From an uncultured Lachnospiraceae bacterium (lineage in GTDB: Bacteria > Bacillota > Clostridia > Lachnospirales > Lachnospiraceae), in the NCBI GenBank assembly GCA_910577735.1, contig CAJTOO010000018.1, positions 13,487 through 77,486 of the forward strand: 64,000 nucleotides of DNA, written 5' to 3'. The notes beneath the pieces are model-generated. The model was not told the origin of the DNA. It ran no database searches and saw only the letters and a list, made by a program, of their open reading frames with translations. Numbering within the stretch: the first letter of the stretch is position 1; each line of letters starts with the position of its first letter. Of the stretch, positions 1 to 9,223 are shown piece by piece. Made by a program: the position numbers and the translations under genes.

Positions 1-585
1 GTGACCGTGGTGAGCGATGAAATTCACGCAGACTTTGTATTTCAGGGAAAGCATCAAGTGTTTGCCAATCTGAAAAAGGAATATGAGTCCGTCAGCATCA
101 TCTGTACGGCACCCAGTAAGACTTTTAATCTGGCGGGGCTTGTGATGTCCAATATTTTTATTCCAGACGCAGAACTTCGGAAGCGGTTCCGCGGGCAGAT
201 GGATGCTGCCGGCATCAGCCAGCTTGGGGTGATGGGGCTTACAGCCTGCGAGGCAGCTTACAGGCATGGTGAAGAGTGGTATCAGGCTATGCTTAAGTAT
301 GTAAAAGATAATATTGACTTTATAAGTCAATATGTGAAAGAAAATCTGCCAGGCGTCCGTATGGTGGAACATGAGGGGACTTATCTGGTATGGCTGGATT
401 TCCGGGGGATTGGCCTGGATGAAAAGACATTGGAGCATAAGATCGTTCACGAGGCGAAGCTCTGGCTGGACAGCGGCACTATGTTCGGCGAAGGAGGAAG
501 CGGTTTCCAGCGAGTCAATGCGGCATGTTCGAGAAAGATTCTCAAGGAGGCGCTTGATAGAATGAAAGCGGCGTTTATAGAGTAA
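1..585 (+). CDS. PatB/MalY-type PLP-dependent C-S lyase (partial, 3' end)
   Basis: This is the C-terminal half of a fold-type I aminotransferase-like enzyme of the MalY/PatB (cystathionine beta-lyase) subfamily. The frame is open from base 1, so the true start lies outside the window; family members are about 390 residues and only 194 are visible. SDEIHAD near residue 5 matches the PLP-ring-binding Asp motif, and APSKTFNLAGL near residue 37 carries the Lys that forms the Schiff base with PLP. The end, with GTMFGEGGSGFQRVN, includes the substrate-carboxylate-binding Arg region typical of the group. Such enzymes cleave C-S bonds of cystathionine or cysteine conjugates in the cytoplasm. The exact substrate cannot be told from sequence. 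Confidence 0.88.
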   Translation: MTVVSDEIHADFVFQGKHQVFANLKKEYESVSIICTAPSKTFNLAGLVMSNIFIPDAELRKRFRGQMDAAGISQLGVMGLTACEAAYRHGEEWYQAMLKYVKDNIDFISQYVKENLPGVRMVEHEGTYLVWLDFRGIGLDEKTLEHKIVHEAKLWLDSGTMFGEGGSGFQRVNAACSRKILKEALDRMKAAFIE

Positions 586-598
586 GGAAGCAGAATGA

Positions 599-626
599 CA
601 GCCCCCGGGTATTCGGGGGCTGCTGT
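599..626 (+). terminator. Rho-independent terminator after the C-S lyase gene
   Basis: An 8-bp perfect GC-rich stem, CAGCCCCC at 599-606 and GGGGGCTG at 615-622, closes an 8-nt loop 14 bases after the stop codon. The following T stretch is short and interrupted. The gene on the other side is convergent, so the hairpin may serve both directions. Confidence 0.7.
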
Positions 627-661
627 ATTTACAGAATATCCAAGTTCGTGAAGCAAATTAC

Positions 662-3600
662 TTAAAGCACACTATCCAAAGTATCAAACAACACCTGTAC
701 ATCAATGGGTTTTGCAATATGACCGTTCATACCGCTCTTAAGAGCAGCGTCTCTGTCTTCAGCGAAAGCGTTAGCAGTCATGGCTATAATGGGAATGGTA
801 GCAAGTTTGCGGTTTTCCAGATTCCGTATTGCCTGGGTCGCTTCATAGCCGTTCATCACGGGCATTTGCACATCCATGAGCACTGCCTGATAATAGCCCG
901 GTTGTGATGCCTTTATCATATCTGCGGCAATCTGACCGTTATCTGCCACATCCACAGTGAAACCTGCATTTTCCAGAATGGCCACGGCGATTTCCTGATT
1001 CATCTCCACATCTTCTGCCAGCAGAATCCGTCCGGTGTGATGGGCAGTAAAATTCTCTGCGTTAACCTTAACATCTTTGGCCTCCGGACGCATCACCGTT
1101 TGCAGACAGGAACTTAATTCCGACAGGAATAAGGGTTTACTGCAAAATGCTGTGACACCGGCTTCTTTAGCCTCCGCTTCAATATCCGCCCAGTCATAGG
1201 CGGTCAGGATAATCACGGGCGCGTTGGAATTGATTTCTTTACGGATTCGCCTGGTCACTTCCACGCCGTTCATATCCGGGAGAAGCCAGTCAATAATATA
1301 GACAGAGTAGTCGGTGTTTCTCATCACTGCCTGATGGGTGCGCAGTACAGCTTCTTTTCCGGAAAGTGTCCATTCGGCACGCATGCCAAGCTGCCCCAGC
1401 ATATAGGAAACACTGTCACAGGTATTGAAATCATCATCTACCACAAGTGCTTTGCAGTGTCTTAATTCCGGAATCACTACAGGCTCTTTGATACTGGAAT
1501 TGAGACGGAAAGTAAAGGAGACTGTAAATTCTGTCCCTACACCCTGTTCGCTCTTGACAGAGATATTACCGTTCATCATATCCACAATATTTTTGGTAAT
1601 GGCCATTCCAAGGCCGGTTCCCTGGATTTTGCTGATAGTAGAGTTCCTTTCCCGTTCAAAGGGTTCGAAAATATGTTCCACAAATTCCTGGCTCATGCCG
1701 ATGCCGTTGTCTTTGATGCAGAATTCATAATAGGCATATCCTTCCGGCGCACCGGGCTTTTCGGTGATCCGCATGCTGACGCTGCCGCCTGCGCCGGTAT
1801 ATTTTACAGCATTGCTTAAGAGGTTTAAAAGAACCTGATTGAGCCGCAGCTGATCACAGAAGATATCTTCATCCCAGACATCCACAGTGTCAAACTGTAA
1901 TTCCAGCTGTTTGGCATGAATGTCTGCCTGCAAAATATTGCGCAGGCCATGGAGGATATCCGGCAGGCTGCAGGGTTTTTCATCGAGATGAATCTTGCCG
2001 CTCTCAATGTGGCTCATGTCCAATATATCATTGATCAGACTTAACAGATGATTGCCAGAGGTCTTGATTTTCTGGAGATATTCTGCAACTTGTTCTGTAT
2101 GCTCAATATGTGTGATAGCCAGATTCGTAAAGCCCACGATTGCGTTCATTGGTGTACGGATATCATGAGACATATTCGATAAGAACACACTCTTTGCTTT
2201 ACTTGCCCGGTTAGCCTGAGAAAGAGCTGTTTCCAACAGGGTGTTCTGCTCGATTTCCTTGCGCAGTTCTGCATCCACATTACGAAACCCAAGGACATAT
2301 CCGATGCCATTGGCACTGTTTCCTGCGTTTACGGCCTTCATCTGGAAATAGATGACCTCATCGCCCAGGCATTTGCGGTAATTGGCATAGTATATTTTCC
2401 CTTCGGTCAGTTCTGTTTTCAGGGTATCCAGAGAGACTGCATGGCGAAGCAGTTCACGGTCATCTTCATGGACCCATTTCTGTATGTATTGTTCCATGCT
2501 TTCCTGCAGGGAAATTTCACCGACGAAATAGGAGTTGGGTCCTTGTCCATCGGTGCGGATTGGTGTGGCCATGCCTGTTTTGGGATTCACGAAACAGACC
2601 AGGGTGAAATCAATGCTAAGTGCCTGAACCAATTCCATCTGCCGTCTTTCATTTTGTTTTTCCTGAAGTTTCCTTGCAGTGCAATCCAGAAGGAAGCGCT
2701 GGATGAAAAGTTCTCCGTTTTCTTCAAACAGCTTGATGTTCCCCATGACGTGGAGGATTTCCCCGTCTTTATGTTTTACGCGGTACTCTACGCTGATATT
2801 GTCTCCGGCTTTTTTCAGGGTTTTAATGCTATTTAACAGACTGCTTTTGTCTTCTTCTATGACAGATGACGCAATCAGGTCAAATCCGTCGTCTTCCAAT
2901 TCTTTCTGTGATTCATATCCCAGAATCTTCAGTGCGGCAGAGTTTATGTTTACGATACGAGAACCATCCAGGGAATGGGTCATCACGCCGCATTCTATGG
3001 TGGTAAAAATGGTCTCTAATGTACGGTTCTTCTTAATCAGTTCCTGCTCATAAGCGCGCTCCTGCGTCACATCAATGGCCACGCCTACCGTTCCCATAAC
3101 GTTGCCGTCAAGATTATAAAGGGGAGATTTATATGTCATGAGGGTTCGCATGCCCTCTCCGGTTTTGATAATCTCTTCCGACACAAAGGTATGCTTTTTG
3201 CTCATGACCTGATGTTCTGACTCTATACAGGCTGGGTCATCCTGCTCTACATCCCAGATGTAGGCATGCCTCTGGCCTTCTACCTGCTGTTTGGTCTTGT
3301 TGACAGTCCGGCAGAAGCTGTCGTTTACTTTCTCATGGACGCCGTCTTTGTCCTTATACCAGACCAGGTTGGGAATGTTATTGATCGTAGCTTCAAGATA
3401 ATGATTGGTCTGCCAGAAATCCTTGCTCATCTTGCAGGTCTGCTGCCACCTGGAGAACCGGAACCGTATTTCTTCATCTGACAGGGGAGTGATCCAGATA
3501 TCCGTAATATCGGACACCATCGAATCGCCACAGAGCACCTGCAATTGCTTTTTATCTGCCAGCAGAATGATCTGTGTCTCATCACTGCGGTTTTGTATCA

Positions 3601-3799
3601 GGACTTCTAAAGCATCCGGAAAATCCAGACACGACAAATCGGCAATAATTAAATCTGCATCTGCTGCCAGGGAGGCTTCCGGCTCGTCGCTCTCCGTAAA
3701 AATATGGGTAAAATTTTCAAGAGCAGGCATCTTTTGGATCACGTTGAAAATGCGGCAGGGATGTCCTGCAAGGTATATATGAAGACGGCAATTATACAT
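662..3799 (-). CDS. Hybrid sensor histidine kinase with two receiver domains
   Basis: A 1045-residue soluble hybrid kinase. Residues about 1-120 look like a degenerate receiver (IIADLSCLDF holds the Asp-like position). Two PAS-like sensors follow at about 130-250 and 255-380, then a third PAS-like stretch to about 510. The HisKA dimerisation region has the H-box SNMSHDIRTPMNAIVGF, and the HATPase domain has N and G boxes (LLNLLSNAVKYT, GTGLGMAITKNI). Two receivers end the protein; the last has VLMDVQMPVMNGYEAT with the phospho-acceptor Asp. No transmembrane segment is seen, so the signal is probably cytosolic. No DNA-binding output domain is present, so signalling must pass to another protein or remain internal. 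A GGGGGAAAG ribosome binding site supports the start. Confidence 0.9.
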   Translation of the reverse strand: MYNCRLHIYLAGHPCRIFNVIQKMPALENFTHIFTESDEPEASLAADADLIIADLSCLDFPDALEVLIQNRSDETQIILLADKKQLQVLCGDSMVSDITDIWITPLSDEEIRFRFSRWQQTCKMSKDFWQTNHYLEATINNIPNLVWYKDKDGVHEKVNDSFCRTVNKTKQQVEGQRHAYIWDVEQDDPACIESEHQVMSKKHTFVSEEIIKTGEGMRTLMTYKSPLYNLDGNVMGTVGVAIDVTQERAYEQELIKKNRTLETIFTTIECGVMTHSLDGSRIVNINSAALKILGYESQKELEDDGFDLIASSVIEEDKSSLLNSIKTLKKAGDNISVEYRVKHKDGEILHVMGNIKLFEENGELFIQRFLLDCTARKLQEKQNERRQMELVQALSIDFTLVCFVNPKTGMATPIRTDGQGPNSYFVGEISLQESMEQYIQKWVHEDDRELLRHAVSLDTLKTELTEGKIYYANYRKCLGDEVIYFQMKAVNAGNSANGIGYVLGFRNVDAELRKEIEQNTLLETALSQANRASKAKSVFLSNMSHDIRTPMNAIVGFTNLAITHIEHTEQVAEYLQKIKTSGNHLLSLINDILDMSHIESGKIHLDEKPCSLPDILHGLRNILQADIHAKQLELQFDTVDVWDEDIFCDQLRLNQVLLNLLSNAVKYTGAGGSVSMRITEKPGAPEGYAYYEFCIKDNGIGMSQEFVEHIFEPFERERNSTISKIQGTGLGMAITKNIVDMMNGNISVKSEQGVGTEFTVSFTFRLNSSIKEPVVIPELRHCKALVVDDDFNTCDSVSYMLGQLGMRAEWTLSGKEAVLRTHQAVMRNTDYSVYIIDWLLPDMNGVEVTRRIRKEINSNAPVIILTAYDWADIEAEAKEAGVTAFCSKPLFLSELSSCLQTVMRPEAKDVKVNAENFTAHHTGRILLAEDVEMNQEIAVAILENAGFTVDVADNGQIAADMIKASQPGYYQAVLMDVQMPVMNGYEATQAIRNLENRKLATIPIIAMTANAFAEDRDAALKSGMNGHIAKPIDVQVLFDTLDSVL

Positions 3800-4054
3800 A
3801 TCAACTTTCCCCCATACATGTAAAAATATCTAATATGTTTATTTTAACAATCCTGCCAACTTGTGTCAATATGAGGAGAAGCTTTGTATAATCTAATTTT
3901 ACAGGTGCTAAAGAGGCAGTCTTTTAATGGGGTTGCAGGAAAGATGTTTTCTGGATTATAATAAAAAAAGTATGATGTACTGTAAAATTAGCGGAAATTC
4001 TTGTACAGATGATGACAGAGACCGTAACACAGGCTTATAGGGAGAGAAAGGAGT

Positions 4055-4837
4055 ATGGCAGCGTCTATGAATGAAATCATGAAAGCACTGCACCGGAGGA
4101 AATCAGTGCGGGTGTTTACCGAAGAAGATATATCTTTGGAGGATAAACGCAGTATCTTAGAGGCATCGTTACAGGCGCCGTCTGCGGGCTGCCAGTTATT
4201 ATATACCATTCTGGATATAACAGACCCGTATAAAAAGGAGAAACTGGCCCAGCTTTGCGATAAGCAGCTCTTTATCGGAAAGGCAAAGATGGTGCTGGTG
4301 TTCTGTGCGGACTGCAGGAAATGGCTCTCCTTTTATCAGGAAGCGGGATTAGAACCAAGACTTCCGGGGCCGGGCGATCTGCTCTTAGCGGTGGAGGATG
4401 CTCTGATTGCTGCACAAAATGCGGTTACAGCGGCGCAGAGTCTGGGGATTGGTTCCTGCTATATCGGTGATGTGATGGAAAATGCAGAGGAGATGAAAGT
4501 CCTTTTACAGCTGCCGCAGTATGTTTATCCAGCCTGTATGATTGTGTTCGGGTATCCTACGAAACAGCAGGAAGAGCGTAAGAAACCGGAACGGTTCAGG
4601 GTATCTGATATGGTCTGTGAAAACAGTTATCGGGACAAAAGCAGTGAGGAAATCCGGGAAATGTTCCAGGGAAGAACGGGCATGAAAGCTTATGAAGATT
4701 GGATGGAGGCATTCTGGAAGAGAAAGTATGAGTCTGATTTTTCAAAGGAGATGAACCGCTCTATGGAGGTATATCTGAAGGATTATGCAGTTGATACAGT
4801 TTTTCATGGATTTGATATGCTAAAAGGTGTAGAATAA
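4055..4837 (+). CDS. Nitroreductase family protein (NfsA/Frp-like)
   Basis: A 260-residue FMN-dependent nitroreductase-fold protein. The N-terminal HRRKSVRVFTEEDIS is the usual phosphate-contacting RRS-R-F motif. EASLQAPSAGCQ and the later QNAVTAAQSLGIGSCYIGD are the conserved FMN-binding and helix segments of the family. The C-terminal 70 residues extend round the dimer partner, as in NfsA-type enzymes. It probably reduces nitro or quinone compounds with NAD(P)H in the cytosol; the physiological substrate is unknown. The start is supported by GGGAGAGAAAGGAG just upstream. It lies 28 bases before a hybrid kinase gene on the same strand, so the two may be cotranscribed. Confidence 0.87.
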   Translation: MAASMNEIMKALHRRKSVRVFTEEDISLEDKRSILEASLQAPSAGCQLLYTILDITDPYKKEKLAQLCDKQLFIGKAKMVLVFCADCRKWLSFYQEAGLEPRLPGPGDLLLAVEDALIAAQNAVTAAQSLGIGSCYIGDVMENAEEMKVLLQLPQYVYPACMIVFGYPTKQQEERKKPERFRVSDMVCENSYRDKSSEEIREMFQGRTGMKAYEDWMEAFWKRKYESDFSKEMNRSMEVYLKDYAVDTVFHGFDMLKGVE

Positions 4838-4865
4838 AAGCAGATTATACATCTGAAAGAGGGGG

Positions 4866-7070
4866 ATGGGATTGAAAAGAAAACAGGGTATATTCTATTC
4901 TGTGATTATTATTGCTGCTCTGGTCATTGTCTGTTTCGTAATCTGGTTTTATGTAGGACAGATGAATAAAACGATCTCGGAGAATACGATTCAGTCTATC
5001 AGCGAGATGGCAGAGCACGACAAGACCGCGATTCAGACTTATATTGAGATTTATTGGCAGGATTTGTATGAGATAAAAGAGAGGTTTATCAGTGATCAGT
5101 GTCGGACGATAGAAGACCTGGAAGAGCGGATGGCCTTAGAATGTGATTCGGCTAATTTCACGCATATTTGTCTGGTGGCAGAGGATGGCACTGTTTTCAC
5201 GGATGACCATTTTACATATTCTCCTAAGGATGAAAATGACGGGCCTGATTTTTTGGCTTACTTTGGTGATGGAAAAGAAAAGATTGTCAGAAGAGCCGAT
5301 CATACACAGCAGGATGGATGGCTTACCAGGGACAGCATCATTTATGGGGTAAAACTCCATGATCTGGAAGTGGATGGCGTCAGGATGGAAGCCATAATCG
5401 GAACCAGCAGTATTTCCGCTATTCAGGATAATATGGTGATTGACAGCTTCCTGAAAGATGGGAAGAGCCGCGGACACAGCGCTATCATTGACAGGAACGG
5501 GAATTATATTGTGAATATCAACAAAGAGATTTATCTGAACCAACAGGAAAATCTCTATGTCCATCTGTCAGAATCAACGGATTCAGAGCTGAGCAACGAG
5601 GAACTGGCAGGAAAACTGGAAGGACGGGAGACGTTTGGGTTCTATCATTTCCATGAGGAAGAGGATTACAGGGAATTATTTTATTTCATTCCCTTTGAAG
5701 GGATGGATCTGTATTTTATCATGTCTTTAAATGAGGAAGTCTTTGTGGAGCAGTCCAGGGCATTTGCCACCATAAGCATTACCATGCTGGCGATCAGTAT
5801 GGTGACGGTAGTGTGCCTTTTACTGGCTATCATGGTATACCAGAACAAGACAATCAGGATTGTGGAGAAAGCCAGGGCGCAGAGAATCTTCCTTTCCAAT
5901 ATGAGTCATGAGATTCGCACGCCCTTGAATGGGTTGATCGGTATGAATCATCTGATTGCGGTTCACATAGATAAGGAAGAGCAGAGGCCGCAGATTAAAG
6001 AGTGGCTGCGGAAATCTAACAGTACAGCCAATTATCTGTTATCATTGGTAAATGATGTGCTGGATATGTCCAAACTGCAGGAGGGCAAAGTGGATCTGAT
6101 GAAGGAACCCTTCAGCGTGGATGCGATGATTGAGGAAATCTATGCTATGCAGGTGGACAATATCAGAGGAAGAGGCGTGACACTTCATCTGGAAAAAGAT
6201 ATTTCAGAGCCATATCTGGAAGGAGATGTGGTGCGTGTCAAACAGATTCTTATGAATATTGTGGGGAATGCGGCCAAGTTTACACCCAAAGGCGGTGAAA
6301 TCAGGCTCTCCGTCAGCCAACACAAAATAAATAACAGGCGTGTGGAAACTGTTTACAGATGTAAAGATACGGGAATCGGTATGTCGAAGGAATATCTCGG
6401 CAAGATTTTTGACTCTTTTAGTCAAGAAAGAAACAGAAATACCTGTGAAATAAAAGGAACAGGGCTTGGCATGGCGATCAGCAAACTGCTCACGGATGCC
6501 ATGGGCGGCAGGATCACAGTGGAAAGTGAACTGGGCAAGGGCAGCGTCTTTACAGTTACCATTCCTTCTGTCATCGTGTCAGATGTTCCGGAATACCTGC
6601 TGGAAAACGGGTCGGAAACGGTTGGAGGGAACGGTAGCAACGACTGGGCGGCGAAGCAGAATAAGAAGGCCAAGATTCTGGTGGCTGAGGATGTGGAACT
6701 TAACGCAGAGGTTCTGCTGGAAATCCTGGCATTGGAAGGATTTGAGACTGTTCACGTGAGAAACGGCAGGGAGGCGGTGGAAACCTTCCAGGCATCTGAA
6801 GAAGGGGAGTTCGACATCGTCTTGATGGATATGAAGATGCCTGTCATGGACGGTTGTGAGGCTGCCAAAGAAATCCGCAGAATGGACAGGGCGGATGCAA
6901 AGACGGTGTCAATCTATGCATGTACGGCCAACACCTTTCAGGAGGACCGAAACCAGGCACTGGCCAGCGGCATGAATGATTTCCTGACCAAGCCCATTGA
7001 TGTGAGTGTGATGATTAAAAAAATGAATCTGGCGGCAAAAGAACAATCAGACGATAGAAAGACATCTTAG
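4866..7070 (+). CDS. Membrane hybrid sensor histidine kinase with one receiver
   Basis: A 734-residue transmembrane hybrid kinase. One membrane segment at about 10-31 and a second near 300-325 enclose a roughly 270-residue extracytoplasmic sensor that resembles a Cache-type domain. HisKA carries SNMSHEIRTPLNGLIGM, and the HATPase domain has MNIVGNAAKFTPKGG and GTGLGMAISKLL. A C-terminal receiver (AKILVAEDVELNAEV, VLMDMKMPVMDGCEAA) holds the phospho-acceptor Asp. No output domain is fused. The start, preceded by GAGGGGGATGGG, is plausible. The stop codon shares bases with that of the convergent ibrB-like gene, leaving no room for a terminator between them. Confidence 0.9.
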   Translation: MGLKRKQGIFYSVIIIAALVIVCFVIWFYVGQMNKTISENTIQSISEMAEHDKTAIQTYIEIYWQDLYEIKERFISDQCRTIEDLEERMALECDSANFTHICLVAEDGTVFTDDHFTYSPKDENDGPDFLAYFGDGKEKIVRRADHTQQDGWLTRDSIIYGVKLHDLEVDGVRMEAIIGTSSISAIQDNMVIDSFLKDGKSRGHSAIIDRNGNYIVNINKEIYLNQQENLYVHLSESTDSELSNEELAGKLEGRETFGFYHFHEEEDYRELFYFIPFEGMDLYFIMSLNEEVFVEQSRAFATISITMLAISMVTVVCLLLAIMVYQNKTIRIVEKARAQRIFLSNMSHEIRTPLNGLIGMNHLIAVHIDKEEQRPQIKEWLRKSNSTANYLLSLVNDVLDMSKLQEGKVDLMKEPFSVDAMIEEIYAMQVDNIRGRGVTLHLEKDISEPYLEGDVVRVKQILMNIVGNAAKFTPKGGEIRLSVSQHKINNRRVETVYRCKDTGIGMSKEYLGKIFDSFSQERNRNTCEIKGTGLGMAISKLLTDAMGGRITVESELGKGSVFTVTIPSVIVSDVPEYLLENGSETVGGNGSNDWAAKQNKKAKILVAEDVELNAEVLLEILALEGFETVHVRNGREAVETFQASEEGEFDIVLMDMKMPVMDGCEAAKEIRRMDRADAKTVSIYACTANTFQEDRNQALASGMNDFLTKPIDVSVMIKKMNLAAKEQSDDRKTS

Positions 7071-7630
7071 GATTCTTCCGGGGCAGTTTCCTTGTCATAG
7101 GTCAGATCTTCGATGGGCTTCCATGCCTGTCCGAAATTGACGTCTTTAAAGAGTGCTGCCAGGCCGCTGATCTGCTTAAGCCGCAGGATTTCATCCTTGT
7201 CCATGCCCAGATGCTTTGCAATCCAGGCATCGCTTCGGCCCAGTTCGTGCAGTTCCCTGACGATATTGCTCATCAGATCCACATCGTGGGAACCCCGTGC
7301 GCGATTGTGCCTGACAGTACTTGCCATGCGGTTTGATAAGGGCTTATCAATTACAGTTACAGGCATCATACCCTGTTCCCGTTCATAAATATCGGGGTAA
7401 TCCTTCATCACACGCCAGCGGTGAAAGCCGTCTACGATTGCGTAGATATCCTGCTTGGGCGAATAATAACATACGATTGGCATAGTGTAACCGTCTTCCC
7501 GGATACTGTCGTACAACAGTTTCATCTCCGGTGGGGCCACATGATTGGGGTTATAGGTATTGGGTACGATCTTTTCAAAAGGGACGGGGATTACATTGTA
7601 TACAGGGCTTTTAAACGTATTATCTGGCAT
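7067..7630 (-). CDS. ibrB: IbrB-like ParB/Srx-fold protein
   Basis: A 187-residue protein with a ParB N-terminal-like fold. VIPVPFEKIVPNTYNPN opens the domain, DSIREDGYTMPIVC and AIVDGFHRWRV are the conserved core, and VRHNRARGSHDVD matches the phosphate/nucleotide-binding NRARGxH box. A helix-turn-helix-like segment (RSDAWIAKHLGMDKDEI) follows. There is no ParB C-terminal dimerisation domain, and the gene is far from any parA, so chromosome partitioning is unlikely. It overlaps by 11 bases the 3' end of the PAPS-reductase-family gene upstream, the arrangement of E. coli ibrA-ibrB. That pair is known to affect expression of immunoglobulin-binding proteins there, but its biochemical activity is not established. 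Role here: inferred partner of the upstream gene. Confidence 0.82.
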   Translation of the reverse strand: MPDNTFKSPVYNVIPVPFEKIVPNTYNPNHVAPPEMKLLYDSIREDGYTMPIVCYYSPKQDIYAIVDGFHRWRVMKDYPDIYEREQGMMPVTVIDKPLSNRMASTVRHNRARGSHDVDLMSNIVRELHELGRSDAWIAKHLGMDKDEILRLKQISGLAALFKDVNFGQAWKPIEDLTYDKETAPEES

Positions 7631-8942
7631 TGATCATTTCTCCATATTTTCGTTTGATCTTATCAATCCGTAACTGCTCTTTCTTCGTCAGACCGAACCC
7701 CATAAAGCGGCAGGTATGATCGTTTTTCAGGATACAATAGCACATCCGTTTCCAACTGGGGATGTCCTTTGTAGACTTGATGTCATCTGTATCGTCAGGG
7801 ATATCTCCGACAAAGACGATTCTAGAGTTCTTCATCAGGGTATAGTTGGATACTCCGTTGCGGCGGATGTTGTAGCCATGGTCAATCAGCTCCTGTATCA
7901 CATTCTCTTCCAGGCCTCCGCCGGTCTTATGCCAGAATTCAATCGAGGTTCTGAATTTCTTTACATAGTTATTGCGCAGTCTGGCGGGAAGGGTATCTAA
8001 CAGGAACTTGGTGTAGGATTCCCAGGTATGGCCTTTTGGCAGCGTGATACTGCGGTATCCCATAGCTTTGGTCTTACCGTAAATACAGCCGAAGTTGGCG
8101 CCCCGGACGCGGCCCACAAGTCTGGTCCAGATTTCCGGGTCGATCACCCGGTAGAGATTTAAGGAGTCCTTGGAATAATCATTAAAGGGTGATGCAACGC
8201 GCATCTGGTTGATTTTAAGGCCTGCCTTATAATACAGATCATACAGGCCGTTATAATCAAAATGAAACCGGTAGTTTGCCACCCATACATCCTGATTGGA
8301 CCAGTCATAGAGCGGCGAGGCGCACCAGACATCCTTAAACTGTCTGGAAATCCAGCATTCACCGTTGTAGCCGTGTTTCTTATTTACAATCCCGCTGTAA
8401 CGCTGTAAGGATTCATCCGCGCGGATGCCAAGCAGGCATACAGTCTTTTGGAAATCGTGCTCTTCCTTATAAAACCGCCCAAACTGTTTGGCCAGATCTT
8501 CCTGATGCATTCGGTAACGGTAATGGGTGAAGGGTTGGTCGATGGTGATCACATAAGGATAATCCGGTCTTTTGCGAACCCAGATTTCTTCCTTCTTATC
8601 ATCCCAGGGATACCAGTACATCTCATAGCTGCTGAGGGCTGTTCTGGTGGCCATGGGCAGACAGACCCAATAGAGGTCACATTCTCCTTCCAGTGCCTTG
8701 AAAGTTCTTGTGACATAGTCCGTGGTCATGCTGTACTGTGCCTCAAAATCCTGGTGAAACACACCGATTTTCCGGTTGGGATAATATTTGCGCTTGAACG
8801 CTAACAGAAGGTTTAATAAAACGCCGCTGTCCTTTCCGCCGCTGAAGGATACATAGATATTTGGAAATTCGTGGAACAGATAGTGAAAACGTTCCTGCAG
8901 GGCATCATAGACGCTTCTTTGTTCATATCCTTTTATCATCAT
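7620..8942 (-). CDS. ibrA: IbrA-like phosphoadenosine phosphosulfate reductase family protein (DUF3440)
   Basis: A 440-residue protein with an N-terminal PP-loop ATP pyrophosphatase domain; YVSFSGGKDSGVLLNLL is the nucleotide-binding SGGKDS loop at residues about 33-43. CLLGIRADESLQR and the KDVWCASPLYDWSNQDVW segment are typical of PAPS-reductase-family proteins. The C-terminal half fits the DUF3440 region of IbrA. True PAPS reductases carry a C-terminal ECGLH-type Cys motif that is not seen here, so sulfate reduction is unlikely. DndC uses the same fold for DNA sulfur modification, but no other dnd genes are in the window. It is the first gene of a two-gene operon with the ParB-fold protein. 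Confidence 0.85.
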   Translation of the reverse strand: MMIKGYEQRSVYDALQERFHYLFHEFPNIYVSFSGGKDSGVLLNLLLAFKRKYYPNRKIGVFHQDFEAQYSMTTDYVTRTFKALEGECDLYWVCLPMATRTALSSYEMYWYPWDDKKEEIWVRKRPDYPYVITIDQPFTHYRYRMHQEDLAKQFGRFYKEEHDFQKTVCLLGIRADESLQRYSGIVNKKHGYNGECWISRQFKDVWCASPLYDWSNQDVWVANYRFHFDYNGLYDLYYKAGLKINQMRVASPFNDYSKDSLNLYRVIDPEIWTRLVGRVRGANFGCIYGKTKAMGYRSITLPKGHTWESYTKFLLDTLPARLRNNYVKKFRTSIEFWHKTGGGLEENVIQELIDHGYNIRRNGVSNYTLMKNSRIVFVGDIPDDTDDIKSTKDIPSWKRMCYCILKNDHTCRFMGFGLTKKEQLRIDKIKRKYGEMINAR

Positions 8943-9223
8943 AGTGTATGCCTCCCGGGGATGTATGCCTTACGGGTTCCCTGTGTTTTCAAAATGAAAC
9001 AGAATACCTTTTCGATGCGGTAATCCTGCGTAATCTGACACAGGTACAGCAATCTTTGTCAATTGTATCATAAAATTTCCAGAATTTGACAAATTTATGT
9101 TTTTTTAAGAAAGTGACAGAAAATCGTGATAACATGAAGGAAATGAAATCAGTCAACGTTATCGTAGGGCTTGGCATTCTGGCAAAAGAAAAGGAACAGA
9201 GATGCCACCTGGAGGGAAATGTT

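Noticed and set aside
9055..9093. Inverted TTTGTCAA/TTGACAAA pair between ibrA-like and lipoprotein genes
   Set aside because: It looks like divergent -35 boxes, but no acceptable -10 box lies at the right distance on either strand.
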